Source: DATCLS01 sp035296625 (GTDB taxonomy: Bacteria; Actinomycetota; Acidimicrobiia; Acidimicrobiales; VFJN01). Taken from it: 64,000 nucleotides of DNA. Below the pieces are notes generated by a model. The model saw nothing but the letters and a program-made list of their open reading frames with translations. It did not search any database and had not been told where the DNA came from. The stretch spans positions 1 through 64,000 of the forward strand of contig DATHAO010000002.1 of NCBI GenBank assembly GCA_035296625.1, in the 5' to 3' direction. The translations under genes and the position numbers were made by a program. This document shows positions 48,214 through 57,449 of this stretch, piece by piece (the stretch's first letter is position 1; every line of letters starts with the position of its first letter).

Positions 48214-50937
48214 GTGGCGGTGCGGTTCGGCGAGTGCGAGTTGAACGTCCAGAGCCTGGAGCTGCGGCGTGGCGGTGACATCGTTGCCGTCGAGCCCCAG
48301 GTCTTCGACGTCCTCGCGTACCTGGTACGCCACCGGGACAGGGTGGTACCCAAGTCCGAGCTGCTGGACGAGGTCTGGGGCGACCGGTTCGTCTCCGAGT
48401 CCGCGTTGACCACCCGCATCAAGTCCGCCCGGCGGGCGATCGGCGACACCGGTCGTGATCAGCGCGTCATCAAGACGATCCACAGTCGCGGCTACCGGTT
48501 CGTCGCCGACGTGGTCGATGCCGCCGACCGCCCCGACGGCGGCCACGCCGATCTCGCCGTGGCGGCGGCGCGTGCCGAGGACACCCATGACGCACGCGCT
48601 GTGGCCCGCCGGGAGGGCCTCGACGCCCGGGCCGGCGGCCCCGGCGCTGGTCCGGGCGGGGACAACCCCCCGACGATTCGCCGCGTGCTGCGGGCGCTGG
48701 ACGACCTGGCCGCCGGACGGGGCTCGGCCGTGCGGGTCGAGGGCGGCTCCCGGTCGGCGCGCACCGAGCTGCTGCGCCGCCTCGCCGACGCCGCCCGCGA
48801 CCGGTCGATCGTCGTGGGGTCGTCGGCGCCGTCCATCCTCGGCGCCGACCCCTTCGGCTGCGTCGCCGAGGCGCTCGACGAGATGACCCAGCGGCGACCC
48901 GACCTTCTGGACGCCATTCCGCAGGGGTGCCGGACGGAGCTGGAGCAGGTGTTCCGGGCGGGGTTGCCCACGACGCGCCAGCGCTGGCTCGTGGCCGTGC
49001 GCGAACTGCTGGTCGCGGCCGCCGAAAGGTCCGGTGCCCTCTTGCTGGTCGACCACGTCGACCAGGCGTCGCCCGAGACGCTGGCGTTGGTCGACGACGT
49101 GGCCCGGCTGACCCGCGGGCACCGCGTGGCGGTCGTCCTCGCCGGCCGGCCGCACGCCCGTCCCGACGCCTGGTCGGGGGCGGCGCCCGACTGGTTCGAG
49201 GTCGTCCAGCTCCCCGATGCGACCGGGCGACCCGAGTCGACCCACCCGGACGAGCCGCCGGGGGCAACGGCGTCCGCCCTGCTCCGCGAGCTCGATCTGC
49301 CCGGCGACGTCGCGGACGCCCTGCGGCAGGTGGCCCTGTCCGGGGACGGGTTCGACGAGCTCGAGCTGCGGGCGGCGACGGGACACGACGAGCACGTGAC
49401 CCACCGCGTGATCGAGATCGCGCTCGGAGCCGGGGCGATCGTCCCGGACGCCGCCGGCTACCAGTTCGCCGACGGGATCACAGCGGCCGGCCTGACCGCC
49501 GGCGGGGCGCCCCACCAGCGCGCCCGGGCCTTGGAGCGCGCTGCCCGCCGCCTGGCCGAGCTGGGCGCGCCGCCCGAGCGGGTGGCGGACCGGTTCCTCG
49601 CCGCCGGCCGGGCGCCGGCCGCCGCCCCGTTCGCCCTCGACGCCGCCCGCCGCGCCGCCTCCGTCCAGCTCCACCGCGACGTGCTGCGGTGGACCGAACT
49701 AGCCCGCGACCACGTCACCGGCGACGACGAAGCCGACCTGCTGTCGCTGCGGGCGGACGCCCTGGCCGCCGTGGGAGACCCGGGAGCCGTGGCCGCCTAC
49801 CGCGCCGCCCTGGCCGCCTGCCGCCCGGACGGCGCCCGGGGGCTGCGGGCCCGGCTCGCCCGTGCCGGCCTGTACGCCGGTGACATCGCCACGGCGGGGG
49901 AGGCGCTGGCCGGCATCGAACCCGACGGAGGCCCCGACGACACCGCCGTGCTGTACGTCCGGGGGCTGCTCGCCTACTACCTGGGTGACATGGACGCCGC
50001 CGGGGAGGCCGTCGACGCCGCCCGCAGCTCGGCCTACACGAGCGGCACGCCGACCCAGCTCCTCGACGCCATAACTCTGCAGGGCCTGGTCGCTCACAAC
50101 CGGGGCGAGTGGTTCGACCGGCTCCGGCGGGAGCTGCGGGCCACGGGCGAGAACCCGGCGCTGGCCTCGTCGGTCTTCGACTCGCACCTGTGCGTGGCCG
50201 AGTTCCTGCTCTACGGGCCGACACCGTACGCCGAGGTGATCGCTCTGACCCGCAAGCTCCGCGAGCAGGCCGACCAGATGGGCGCCCGCCCCGCCGCCGC
50301 GTTCGCCACGGTCGTGGCGGGCGAGGCCGCCCTGCTGGCCGGCGACCTCGACGTGGCCCGTGCCGAGCTGAGCGAGGCGGTGGACATGCACGCCGCCATC
50401 GGCGCGGACACGGGGACCGCCCACGCCCTCCAGCGGCTGGCCGAGCTCGAACTGGCCGCCGGCAACCGGGCCGAGGCCGAGCGACTGCTCCGGCGGGCGC
50501 TGCCGCTGGCCCGTTGGTCGCCGCTTGTGCACCACCTCCTGCAGCGGGTCTACGGCACGCTCGTCGCCGCCGCTCCCGACCGGGACGCGGCACTGGCCAT
50601 CGTGGACGAGGCAGTGGAGGCCTCCGACAAGCGCAACACCTGCATGGTGTGTCACGTGATGATCGCCGTCCCCGCCGCGATCGCCTGCGCCGAGGGAGCC
50701 CGACTCGACGAGGCACGCGAGTGGCTGGCGCAGGCGGTCGCCTCCGCGGCGCTCTGGCAGGGGACGGCATGGCAGGGCGCCGTCAGCGAGGCCCGCGCCC
50801 ACCTGTGTCGCGCCGAGGGCGGCCCCGTCGCGGCCCGCCGACTGCTGGCCGAGGCCGCGGCCCTGTTCGATGCCGCCGGCCAGCCACTGGACGCCCACCG
50901 ATGCCGGGAGGCGTCCGAGACCGTCGCCGAGATGTGA
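48214..50937 (+). CDS. Winged-helix regulator with degenerate ATPase and TPR-like repeats
   Basis: The 907-residue protein is a paralog of the gene at 44633. The winged helix (VEPQVFDVLAYLVRHRDRVV, VWGDRFVSESALTTRIKSAR, IKTIHSRGYRFVADV) is closely similar. The ATPase-like part has lost the P-loop: VEGGSRSARTELLRR replaces GxxGxGKT. Its Walker B analogue LLLVDHVDQASPE carries His where an acidic residue is usual. From about residue 470 to the end it is helical, alanine-rich and TPR-like (AAYRAALAACRP, LAELELAAGNRAEAERLLRR). It probably regulates transcription without ATP-driven switching. GTG 48214 or 48220 starts it. Confidence 0.8.
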   Translation: MAVRFGECELNVQSLELRRGGDIVAVEPQVFDVLAYLVRHRDRVVPKSELLDEVWGDRFVSESALTTRIKSARRAIGDTGRDQRVIKTIHSRGYRFVADVVDAADRPDGGHADLAVAAARAEDTHDARAVARREGLDARAGGPGAGPGGDNPPTIRRVLRALDDLAAGRGSAVRVEGGSRSARTELLRRLADAARDRSIVVGSSAPSILGADPFGCVAEALDEMTQRRPDLLDAIPQGCRTELEQVFRAGLPTTRQRWLVAVRELLVAAAERSGALLLVDHVDQASPETLALVDDVARLTRGHRVAVVLAGRPHARPDAWSGAAPDWFEVVQLPDATGRPESTHPDEPPGATASALLRELDLPGDVADALRQVALSGDGFDELELRAATGHDEHVTHRVIEIALGAGAIVPDAAGYQFADGITAAGLTAGGAPHQRARALERAARRLAELGAPPERVADRFLAAGRAPAAAPFALDAARRAASVQLHRDVLRWTELARDHVTGDDEADLLSLRADALAAVGDPGAVAAYRAALAACRPDGARGLRARLARAGLYAGDIATAGEALAGIEPDGGPDDTAVLYVRGLLAYYLGDMDAAGEAVDAARSSAYTSGTPTQLLDAITLQGLVAHNRGEWFDRLRRELRATGENPALASSVFDSHLCVAEFLLYGPTPYAEVIALTRKLREQADQMGARPAAAFATVVAGEAALLAGDLDVARAELSEAVDMHAAIGADTGTAHALQRLAELELAAGNRAEAERLLRRALPLARWSPLVHHLLQRVYGTLVAAAPDRDAALAIVDEAVEASDKRNTCMVCHVMIAVPAAIACAEGARLDEAREWLAQAVASAALWQGTAWQGAVSEARAHLCRAEGGPVAARRLLAEAAALFDAAGQPLDAHRCREASETVAEM

Positions 50938-51036
50938 CGTGGCCAGGCCTTCCGAGCGGATGGCCTGGGTGGTCCGTCCGGCGCGACGCGCCGATGACGG
51001 CCTCCGGGGGCCGGTCATCGGTCGGTCGGGGGTCTG

Positions 51037-51609
51037 TCAGCCGGCGTCGACCTCGATGGCCACCGGCACCTGGTTGGTGATGATGTCGTAGACGGCCGAG
51101 CGGGCCCGGGACTGCTCGACGATCTCGCGGAGCTTCTCGGCCGGGGCGTCGCCCTTGACGGTGAAGCGCACCGTGATGCCCTGGTAGCCGTTGCGGACCG
51201 ACGCGTTCAGCCCGAGGATGCCGTTGAGGTCGATGTCGCCCTCGACCGTCGAGCGCACCTCGGTGAGCGTCACTCCCCGGGCAGCGGCGATGTTGGCCAG
51301 GCCGGCGGTCAGGCAGGAAGCCAGCGCGTGCAGCACGAACTCCACCGGCGTGGGGCCGTTGTCCTTGCCGACCAGCACCGCGGGGTGGTCGGCGTCGAAG
51401 ACCCAGGTCCGCTCGTGGGCCCGCTCCTCGCCGACGCCGAAGAAATCGCCGATGGTGCTGCGGCTGTGGGTGCCGCCGACCCATTCGTTGCGGGCCCGGA
51501 ACTGGAACTCCGCGGCCTGGGGGGCCGCCTTCACCGCGTCGAGCGTGGCGAAGAGGGTCGCGGTGTCGACGCCGTTGCGGACGGGATCGCTGGTCTCGGT
51601 GATGCTCAT
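51037..51609 (-). CDS. OsmC/Ohr-family protein
   Basis: The 190-residue protein has the OsmC fold: HPAVLVGKDNGPTPVEFVLH and ALASCLTAGLANIAAARGVT carry the second catalytic cysteine region, and VYDIITNQVPVAIEV ends the protein. The first cysteine of Ohr-type proteins is not obvious, so peroxidase activity is uncertain. AAGGA lies seven bases before ATG 51609. It is the third gene of a minus-strand cassette with a 52-residue protein and an FAD oxidoreductase. Confidence 0.85.
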   Translation of the reverse strand: MSITETSDPVRNGVDTATLFATLDAVKAAPQAAEFQFRARNEWVGGTHSRSTIGDFFGVGEERAHERTWVFDADHPAVLVGKDNGPTPVEFVLHALASCLTAGLANIAAARGVTLTEVRSTVEGDIDLNGILGLNASVRNGYQGITVRFTVKGDAPAEKLREIVEQSRARSAVYDIITNQVPVAIEVDAG

Positions 51610-51685
51610 CTCGTTGTCCTTCCGTTGTGTGTGTGACTGGTGTGTGTGACTTGTTCGACCGGCTGTCTGTCGGCTCGGCGTGGGG

Positions 51686-51844
51686 TCACGTCGAGACGTC
51701 GGGGGGCGACGGGCGTCCCCGCCGGCCGAACCGGCGCGGCCGTGCGGAGCGGCGGGCGTGGACGGGGCCGCCGGCCCGCCGCAGCTCGGCGTGGCGCTCG
51801 GCGACGAGGGCACGGGCGATGTCGACGGTGTAGGTGGCATGCAT
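51686..51844 (-). CDS. Small arginine-rich protein
   Basis: The 52-residue protein starts MHATYTVDIARALVAERHAE and ends in a strongly basic, proline-containing tail. AGGAG sits six bases before ATG 51844, which supports translation. Short proteins with a helical start and an arginine-rich end are frequent in actinobacteria, but no specific family is claimed. It sits between the FAD oxidoreductase (48 bases upstream) and the OsmC gene, all on one strand. Confidence 0.6.
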   Translation of the reverse strand: MHATYTVDIARALVAERHAELRRAGGPVHARRSARPRRFGRRGRPSPPDVST

Positions 51845-51892
51845 CGGTTGCTCCTGTGGGTTGTTGGTGGTCGGGGCGGGTCGGCGCACGAG

Positions 51893-53089
51893 TCAGGCGA
51901 CGGCCAGCCGGCGGGGTTGGAGGACGGGACGGGCGGCCAGCGCGGTGGCCTCCACGTCGATGGCAGCGGCGAGCTGCCGCTGGAGCTCGATGAACCGGGC
52001 GACGGGCGGGAAGTCCGCCAGGGCGCATGTGATGTCGAAGATCTCGCGGCGGGCCTCGTCGGCCTGGCGCCGGTAGTCGCCGAGCGCCGCAGGGAAGGGC
52101 CGGTCGCCCCGAAGAGCGGCGTCCAGCGCGGTCGCCAGCAACTCGGCGTCGCGGTAGGCGTCGCTGATGCCGTGCCCGGTGATGGGGTCGCGGTGGTAGA
52201 GGGCGTCACCGACGAGCGCCCAGCCGGGGCCGAACGCCTGCCGGACCTGGTTGGGCAGCCGCACCGCGCCTCGCACCGGCGAGGTCCGCCGCGCCGCGCG
52301 CAGGCGCGTGGCGAGCGCCGGGGCGATCCGCTCCAGCATCTCCACGAAGCCGGCGGTGAGGGACCCGGTGTCTCGGCGGGCGCCGATGGCATCCTCCGCC
52401 GGGACGCAGACCCAGATGCACGCCTCGCCGCCGTTCGTGGGGAACACGCCGGCCATCGCCCCCTCGGCCACGAAGAACTCGATCCCCGACCACGACGCTG
52501 CGCCGTAGTAGGCGTAATAGGTGGCGCTGTCCGCCGGCCGCACGTCGACGAGCGGGGCGCCGACGGAACGGGCGACGTGCGAGCGAAGGCCGTCGGCGCC
52601 GATCACCACCGTGGCGTCGACCTCCGTCGTCTCGCCGCCGCGGCTGCGGGCGCTCAGCCCGGTGACGCCGCCCATCGCGTCCCGGCGCACGTCGGTGACC
52701 GTCACGCCGAGGCGCAACGCCGCACCCGCGTCCGCCGCCGCCCGGGCGACGATCGTGTCGAGCGCGTGGCGCCGGGGGGCGACCAGGAGGTCGACGCCCG
52801 CCCGGTCCTTGATCGTGTGCGTGGCCGACCCGGCGGGAGTGTGGAACGTGACCTGACGTATGGCGGGGGCTCCGCTGGCCAGGACCTCGTCGAGCAGGCC
52901 CCAGCGGTGGAGCTGGACGACGCCGCTCCGGGCGATCGAGTGTGTCGACAGCGTGTCGCTCGGCAGCAGCGCGCGCTCGAGCACGACCACGTCGTGGCCG
53001 AGGCGGGCCAGCAGCAGGGCAAGGGCGCCGCCTCCGGCTCGGGCGCCGACGACGGCGACGTCATGTCGACTGCGCTTCGCGGTGCCCAT
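51893..53089 (-). CDS. FAD-dependent oxidoreductase (geranylgeranyl-reductase/PHBH-like)
   Basis: The 398-residue protein has a Rossmann FAD loop VVGARAGGGALALLLARLGH, the DG motif region VIGADGLRSHVARS, and the second FAD motif ALVGDALYHRDPITGHGISD. This set is shared by aromatic hydroxylases and geranylgeranyl-type reductases. ATG 53089 has AGGAG nine bases upstream; ATG 53095 is too close to it. The substrate is unknown. Co-location with OsmC suggests a redox or detoxification role, which is inference. Confidence 0.9.
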   Translation of the reverse strand: MGTAKRSRHDVAVVGARAGGGALALLLARLGHDVVVLERALLPSDTLSTHSIARSGVVQLHRWGLLDEVLASGAPAIRQVTFHTPAGSATHTIKDRAGVDLLVAPRRHALDTIVARAAADAGAALRLGVTVTDVRRDAMGGVTGLSARSRGGETTEVDATVVIGADGLRSHVARSVGAPLVDVRPADSATYYAYYGAASWSGIEFFVAEGAMAGVFPTNGGEACIWVCVPAEDAIGARRDTGSLTAGFVEMLERIAPALATRLRAARRTSPVRGAVRLPNQVRQAFGPGWALVGDALYHRDPITGHGISDAYRDAELLATALDAALRGDRPFPAALGDYRRQADEARREIFDITCALADFPPVARFIELQRQLAAAIDVEATALAARPVLQPRRLAVA

Positions 53090-53229
53090 CGTCATCGTCT
53101 CCTGGCGGTCGTCGGCGGGGCCTGCGTCTACGACCAGGACTCTGACGGACGGGCGCGCCACGTCCTTGGAGACGACGTGGTCAAGTTCTGAAGATCTCCG
53201 GCCACCGCCCGCGGCCGGTGTCGCTGAGG

Positions 53230-53874
53230 TCAGCTGGTCCTTCGCCGGCCGAGGATGTAGCTGCGACGTGTCTCGACTTCCTCGGGATAGGAAGCACGTT
53301 CGAGCACTGCCTCGACCGCGAACCCGGCCCGCTCCAGACGGTCGGCCACCGGGGCGGCCTCGAGGAAGCGGAAGTCGACATCGACCTCCTCGTCCCACCA
53401 CTCGTCGAGGTGGCGTACCTCCTCGCCTACATGGAAGGCGACCAGCAACGGGCCACCCGCACCGACGACCCGCGCCAGCTCGTGCGCGGCGGCGTCCAAG
53501 CCGTCCTCGTCCAAGTGGATCAGGCAATAGAACGCCACGGCGCCACCCAGAGCATCACGGCCGAAGGGCAGGGATGTCAGCGACCCGGCCACTGCGGCCA
53601 ACCCCAGCCGGTGGCGCGCGATCGCAGCCATGGCCGGGGAGAGATCCAAGGTCACGACGGTCGCCCCCAGCCCAGCCAGGAACGCCGCGACATGACCCGG
53701 GCCCGCACCGAGGTCCCCGATCGGTCCGAGGCCTCGACTGCGCGCATCCTCGGCGATCACCGAGAGCAGCGCTCGATCCAGCGGCTTGTGGTCCAGCTCG
53801 TCGATGAGCTCCTCCGCGTACCGTGCGGCCACCCGGTCGTACGAGCGACGAATTCGGCCGGGATCGAGGCCCAC
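53230..53874 (-). CDS. Class I SAM-dependent methyltransferase
   Basis: The 214-residue protein has the SAM-binding glycine motif GDLGAGPGHVAAFLAGLGA (motif I), LDLSPAMAAIAR (motif II) and a later AFYCLIHLDEDGL block. The N-terminus RRSYDRVAARYAEEL is typical of small methyltransferases acting on lipids, quinone precursors or small molecules. GTG 53874 is the start. It is on the same strand as the FAD oxidoreductase, 140 bases upstream of it. The acceptor is not predictable. Confidence 0.88.
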   Translation of the reverse strand: MGLDPGRIRRSYDRVAARYAEELIDELDHKPLDRALLSVIAEDARSRGLGPIGDLGAGPGHVAAFLAGLGATVVTLDLSPAMAAIARHRLGLAAVAGSLTSLPFGRDALGGAVAFYCLIHLDEDGLDAAAHELARVVGAGGPLLVAFHVGEEVRHLDEWWDEEVDVDFRFLEAAPVADRLERAGFAVEAVLERASYPEEVETRRSYILGRRRTS

Positions 53875-53950
53875 ACGAGCTGTCTAGCAGCCGGCCAACC
53901 GGCCCGGCCCACGAGATCCGCCCGCACACGTCGGCGGGCTCGCGGGTGCG

Positions 53951-55450
53951 TCACTCGTAGTGCTGCAGGGCTCGTCTCAGACCTTCCGGGGAGACGCGCA
54001 GGTCTCGGCACACGAGGATCGGTGTTCCGGCGACGTCGTTCGATACGTCCCAAGGGTTCGAGACGATGGCGGCCGGACCCAGTGCGTCGCAGTACCGGTC
54101 GAGCAGGTGTAGGGGGTAGCCCACCGTGACGACGGTGCCGGCTGGCTCGCCGTCGGGCCACCAGTCGGCGTAGCTGTTGTGGGCCGACAGCGCCGTGCCC
54201 CGAGGCATGTCCCGGGCCGGGCCGTAGAGATCGATGGCTGCCGCCTCGCCGTAGCTGGCCGTGATGACGCGCGCCTCGGATTGCTCGTCTGCGGGCAGGA
54301 TGTGCATGACCGCGGCGACTTGGTCGGCCATGTCCGGCCAGCCCACCTCCTCGCCGAGCTCGTCGTTGACGTCGTGGAAGACCTCGGCGTAGAGGTCGAC
54401 CGGCGCGACCGGGGCGACGGCGGGGAGGGCGATGATGCCGTTGAGCAGGAGCGCGCCGAGGGCCCACCTCCAGCGGCGCTCGGCTCCCGCGACCCAGCCT
54501 TTGGCCGCCACGCCGCCGGCGGCGAACGCCAAGGGATAGACGGGCCCCAGGTAGTAGGCCTTGGCGCCGAGGGCGAACTGCACGACGGCGACCGCGGCGA
54601 CCGCGATCGCCAGCACGCGCCAGGGTCGACGCCGCCACATCCAGATGAGGCCACCGGCTGCGAGCGGGAGAGCCAGCGGACCGACGAGGGCGACCTGCTG
54701 GGCGAGGAACCCGAGGCGACCGTCCTCGGCCCGCACGTCTGCGTTGTTGTTGCGGGCGAACTCGAGGGTGGGCCAGTCGTTGAACGCCTGCCACAGGAGG
54801 TTCGGCAACCACAGCGCCAGCGCGACCGCCAGACCCGCCCACGGCCACACGCTGCGCAGGTGGTGGCGGGCGTCGGGCACCGCAATGAAGCCCACCGCGA
54901 GGCCGCCGCCGAGCAGGGTGATGGTCCACTTCGTCTCGAGCCCGAGCCCGAAGACGGCGCCGACCGCCAGCCACCACCGGGCATCCGCGCCGCGCAGGAG
55001 CCTCACGACGAGGACCCACACCAGTGCCCATGCCAGCTGGTCGAATGGCACCGTCTGGAACAGCGAGCCGGTCGCGACGAAGAGCGGAGCCGTCGCCGTG
55101 GCCACCGCAGCGAGCACCGTGGCGCGCCGATCACCACCCAGCTCGCGCGCCACGAGGGCGGCCAGCACCACGACGCCGGCATGAACGGCGCCGGCCACGA
55201 GGCGTAGCGGCCACAGGTGCTCGCCGGCCACGACGGCGATCACCCGCGCGAGCAGGGGCACGACCGGCGGCTGGTCGACATAGCCCCAGGCCGGCCGCCG
55301 GCCGGCCGCGAGGTAGTAGAGCTCGTCGCGGTGGAACCCGTAGCGGCCGCTGAGCACGGCATGGAACGCGACGACGGCCGCCGCGATCACGACGACCGGC
55401 GTCGCGTCCCACCGCTCCAGACCCGCACGCAACGCCCGCGCTCGCGACAC
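53951..55450 (-). CDS. ArnT/PMT-like membrane glycosyltransferase (GT39/GT83 type)
   Basis: The 499-residue integral membrane protein has about ten to twelve hydrophobic helices in its first 350 residues and a soluble external C-terminal domain. The first loop holds YGFHRDELYYLAAGRRPAWG, the acidic DE motif of polyprenyl-phosphate sugar transferases, followed by YVDQPPVVPLLARV. Such enzymes move sugars from polyprenyl phosphate to lipids or proteins outside the membrane. GTG 55450 follows a CATCAT -10-like box by seven bases; the open frame continues to 57076 but is shadow of the next genes. Confidence 0.85.
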   Translation of the reverse strand: MSRARALRAGLERWDATPVVVIAAAVVAFHAVLSGRYGFHRDELYYLAAGRRPAWGYVDQPPVVPLLARVIAVVAGEHLWPLRLVAGAVHAGVVVLAALVARELGGDRRATVLAAVATATAPLFVATGSLFQTVPFDQLAWALVWVLVVRLLRGADARWWLAVGAVFGLGLETKWTITLLGGGLAVGFIAVPDARHHLRSVWPWAGLAVALALWLPNLLWQAFNDWPTLEFARNNNADVRAEDGRLGFLAQQVALVGPLALPLAAGGLIWMWRRRPWRVLAIAVAAVAVVQFALGAKAYYLGPVYPLAFAAGGVAAKGWVAGAERRWRWALGALLLNGIIALPAVAPVAPVDLYAEVFHDVNDELGEEVGWPDMADQVAAVMHILPADEQSEARVITASYGEAAAIDLYGPARDMPRGTALSAHNSYADWWPDGEPAGTVVTVGYPLHLLDRYCDALGPAAIVSNPWDVSNDVAGTPILVCRDLRVSPEGLRRALQHYE

Positions 55451-55606
55451 GACACCGATGATGCCCCGCGGCCCCGCCCGTGGCCGGGCAGCCCACCGAC
55501 GGACTGTCACACCATCGATCCCGGCGCCGGTTGGCGGGGCCGTCGAGTTGGCGATGGATTCGGGATCGGCGCACGATGCCAGAGGTGATGGAAGGGGTGA
55601 TGTGAC

Positions 55607-56371
55607 GTGTGGGGCGGTTGGCGGCTCCGTCGCGTCTCGGCCCTGCCAGAGGGGTGGCGGAACGTCACGGCCCGCTCTGTCGGTCACTGGGCGGTGCTCG
55701 GTGACGACGAGCGGGATCACCTCGGCGGGCTGATGGACGAGCTTCTTCGGACCAAGCGGTGGGAGGCGGCGCGGGGCTTCGAGCTGACCGACGAGATCCG
55801 GATCGTCGTCGCCGCCGAGGCCTCCCTGCTCGTCCTCGGCCTGGACATCGACTGCTACCGGGACGTCAGTGCGATCATCCTGCACCCGTCCACGGTCACG
55901 ATGCGGGGGGAGCGCCCCGGCCCGGCTCGCGGCGTGGTGACCGACTCGCCGCTGTCGGTCCTCGGACAGGCGCACGCCCGGCGCGGTCCGGTCATCATCG
56001 CGTGGGACGCAGCCCGCGCCGACGCCCGCCGGCCGGGCACGGGTCACAACGTGGTGCTCCACGAGTTCGCCCACAAGCTGGACATGCTCGATGGGCTCGT
56101 CGACGGGACCCCGCCCCTGCGCGACGCGTCGGTACGCCAGCGCTGGATCGAGGTGTGCACCGCCGCGTACGAGTCCCTCCGGGCCGGTGACCGCGAGACC
56201 CCGCTCAGCGCGTACGGAGCGATCAACCCGGGTGAGTTCTTCGCCGTCGCCACCGAGGCCTTCTTCGTCGTGCCCGAGACCCTTCATGAGCGGGAGCCGG
56301 CCCTCTACGGCGTGCTGCGCGACTTCTACCGGCAGGACCCGGCCGGGCGCCCGGCTCGCCGAGACCCGTGA
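55607..56371 (+). CDS. mtfA: MtfA-like zinc-dependent peptidase
   Basis: The 254-residue protein has the metal motif VVLHEFAHKLDMLDG near residue 150, and the MtfA-type block FFAVATEAFFVVPETL supplies a further glutamate. RPGPARGVV precedes the catalytic half. In E. coli MtfA binds the repressor Mlc and has aminopeptidase activity; no Mlc homologue is visible here. GTG 55607 is nine bases after AAGGGG. It is followed by AlaX on the same strand. Confidence 0.88.
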   Translation: MWGGWRLRRVSALPEGWRNVTARSVGHWAVLGDDERDHLGGLMDELLRTKRWEAARGFELTDEIRIVVAAEASLLVLGLDIDCYRDVSAIILHPSTVTMRGERPGPARGVVTDSPLSVLGQAHARRGPVIIAWDAARADARRPGTGHNVVLHEFAHKLDMLDGLVDGTPPLRDASVRQRWIEVCTAAYESLRAGDRETPLSAYGAINPGEFFAVATEAFFVVPETLHEREPALYGVLRDFYRQDPAGRPARRDP

Positions 56372-56425
56372 TGCGACCGTCGTGCCCGAGCCCGTGACAT
56401 CGGCGGGTCCGCCAGAATGGCGGCG

Positions 56426-57148
56426 ATGCCTACCGAGCTGCTGTACCTGCGGGACGCGTACATGCGGGACTTCGACGCCACCGTGGTCGACGTCGATGCC
56501 GAGGGCCGCCGGGTCGCCCTCGATCGCACGGCGTTCTACCCGACCGGCGGTGGCCAGCCTCACGACACCGGGGAGCTCTCCGGTCTCGGCGTCACCGACG
56601 TGCGCAAGGGGGAGGGCGACCTCGTGTGGCACACCCTCGGGGGCGACGGTGCCCTTCCGGCGACGGGCGACACGGTGCACGGTGCGGTCGACTGGGAGCG
56701 GCGTCACGCCCTGATGCGCACCCACACCGCGCTGCACGTCCTCTGTGGGGTCATCTGGAACGAGTGGGGCAAGGCCGTCACCGGGGGCAACATGGAGCCA
56801 CTCTCGGCGCGGATGGACTTCGAGTTCGATCCTCTGCCGGAGGGGTTCGGCCGACGGGTCGAGGAGCTGGTCAACACCGAGCTGGCGGCCGACCGCCCGA
56901 TCGAGGTGTCGTTCCTGACCCCCGAAGAGGCGTCGTCCCCGGCGACGGGCTTGATCCGCACCAAGGTCAGCCTGGTCCCCGAGGCCGTGGCGGAGGTCCG
57001 CGTCGTCGACATCGTCGGCCTCGACAAGCAGGCCGACGGCGGCACGCATGTGCGCTCCACCAGCGAGGTGGGCCACGTGAGGGTCCTAAAGACCGAGTCC
57101 AAGGGCAAGGGCAACAAGCGCGTCCGGATCGCCGTCGAGGACGGGTGA
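56426..57148 (+). CDS. Alanyl-tRNA editing protein (AlaX-like)
   Basis: The 240-residue stand-alone protein belongs to the AlaRS editing family, which deacylates Ser- or Gly-tRNA(Ala). DRTAFYPTGGGQPHDTGEL is the classic start, RTHTALHVLCGVI is the HxxxH metal motif, and the second motif is QADGGTHVRST. The cysteine of the usual CxxxH is Asp here (DGGTH). Length and order match the AlaX-M form. ATG 56426 follows a CAGAAT -10-like box by seven bases; ATG 56417 is the alternative. Confidence 0.9.
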   Translation: MPTELLYLRDAYMRDFDATVVDVDAEGRRVALDRTAFYPTGGGQPHDTGELSGLGVTDVRKGEGDLVWHTLGGDGALPATGDTVHGAVDWERRHALMRTHTALHVLCGVIWNEWGKAVTGGNMEPLSARMDFEFDPLPEGFGRRVEELVNTELAADRPIEVSFLTPEEASSPATGLIRTKVSLVPEAVAEVRVVDIVGLDKQADGGTHVRSTSEVGHVRVLKTESKGKGNKRVRIAVEDG

Positions 57149-57449
57149 GCTTGACCCCGTAGCGGGTACGGGCCCTGGCGTCGGGCCCATGAGCTTGACG
57201 GTTCGGATAGCGACCGGTACCCCGGTACCGTGTCAAGCCCTTCGCCCTGAGACACCGACCGGGAGGGGACGCTCCCGTCGCGCGTCCCCTCCCGATCTCG
57301 CGGTGCCCGACGGCCGATCGATCCGCCCGCAGCCGATCGACGCGTCGGGCATCGTGCCGGCCTGCGTGGTCGTGCACCACGGGCCGGCGCGAGGCGTCGG
57401 CACCTCCCAGCCCTGGGCTGCGCCGAGAGGTGCCGCGCTCGGGGACCGG
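57149..57449. other. Gene-free interval with inverted repeats
   Basis: No convincing CDS or RNA gene was seen in these 301 bases. It contains CGGTACC-CC-GGTACCG (57215-57230), nested within GCTTGAC (57193-57199) and GTCAAGC (57232-57238), and the hairpin at 57261-57293. GAGCTTGAC also occurs near 57147. Confidence 0.6.
57261..57293. terminator. Hairpin, probable terminator
   Basis: A perfect 12-bp stem (GGGAGGGGACGC and complement) with a 9-base loop lies between convergent AlaX and the minus-strand gene at 57450. It is about 110 bases past AlaX. Confidence 0.5.

Noticed and set aside
53951..57076. A 1,041-codon minus-strand frame extending the GT39 gene
   Set aside because: Only the part from 55450 down encodes the transferase; the rest is antisense to MtfA and AlaX and has no motif.
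57193..57293. Riboswitch before a plus-strand gene
   Set aside because: The nearest downstream gene is on the minus strand and convergent, so a cis-riboswitch has no target here.
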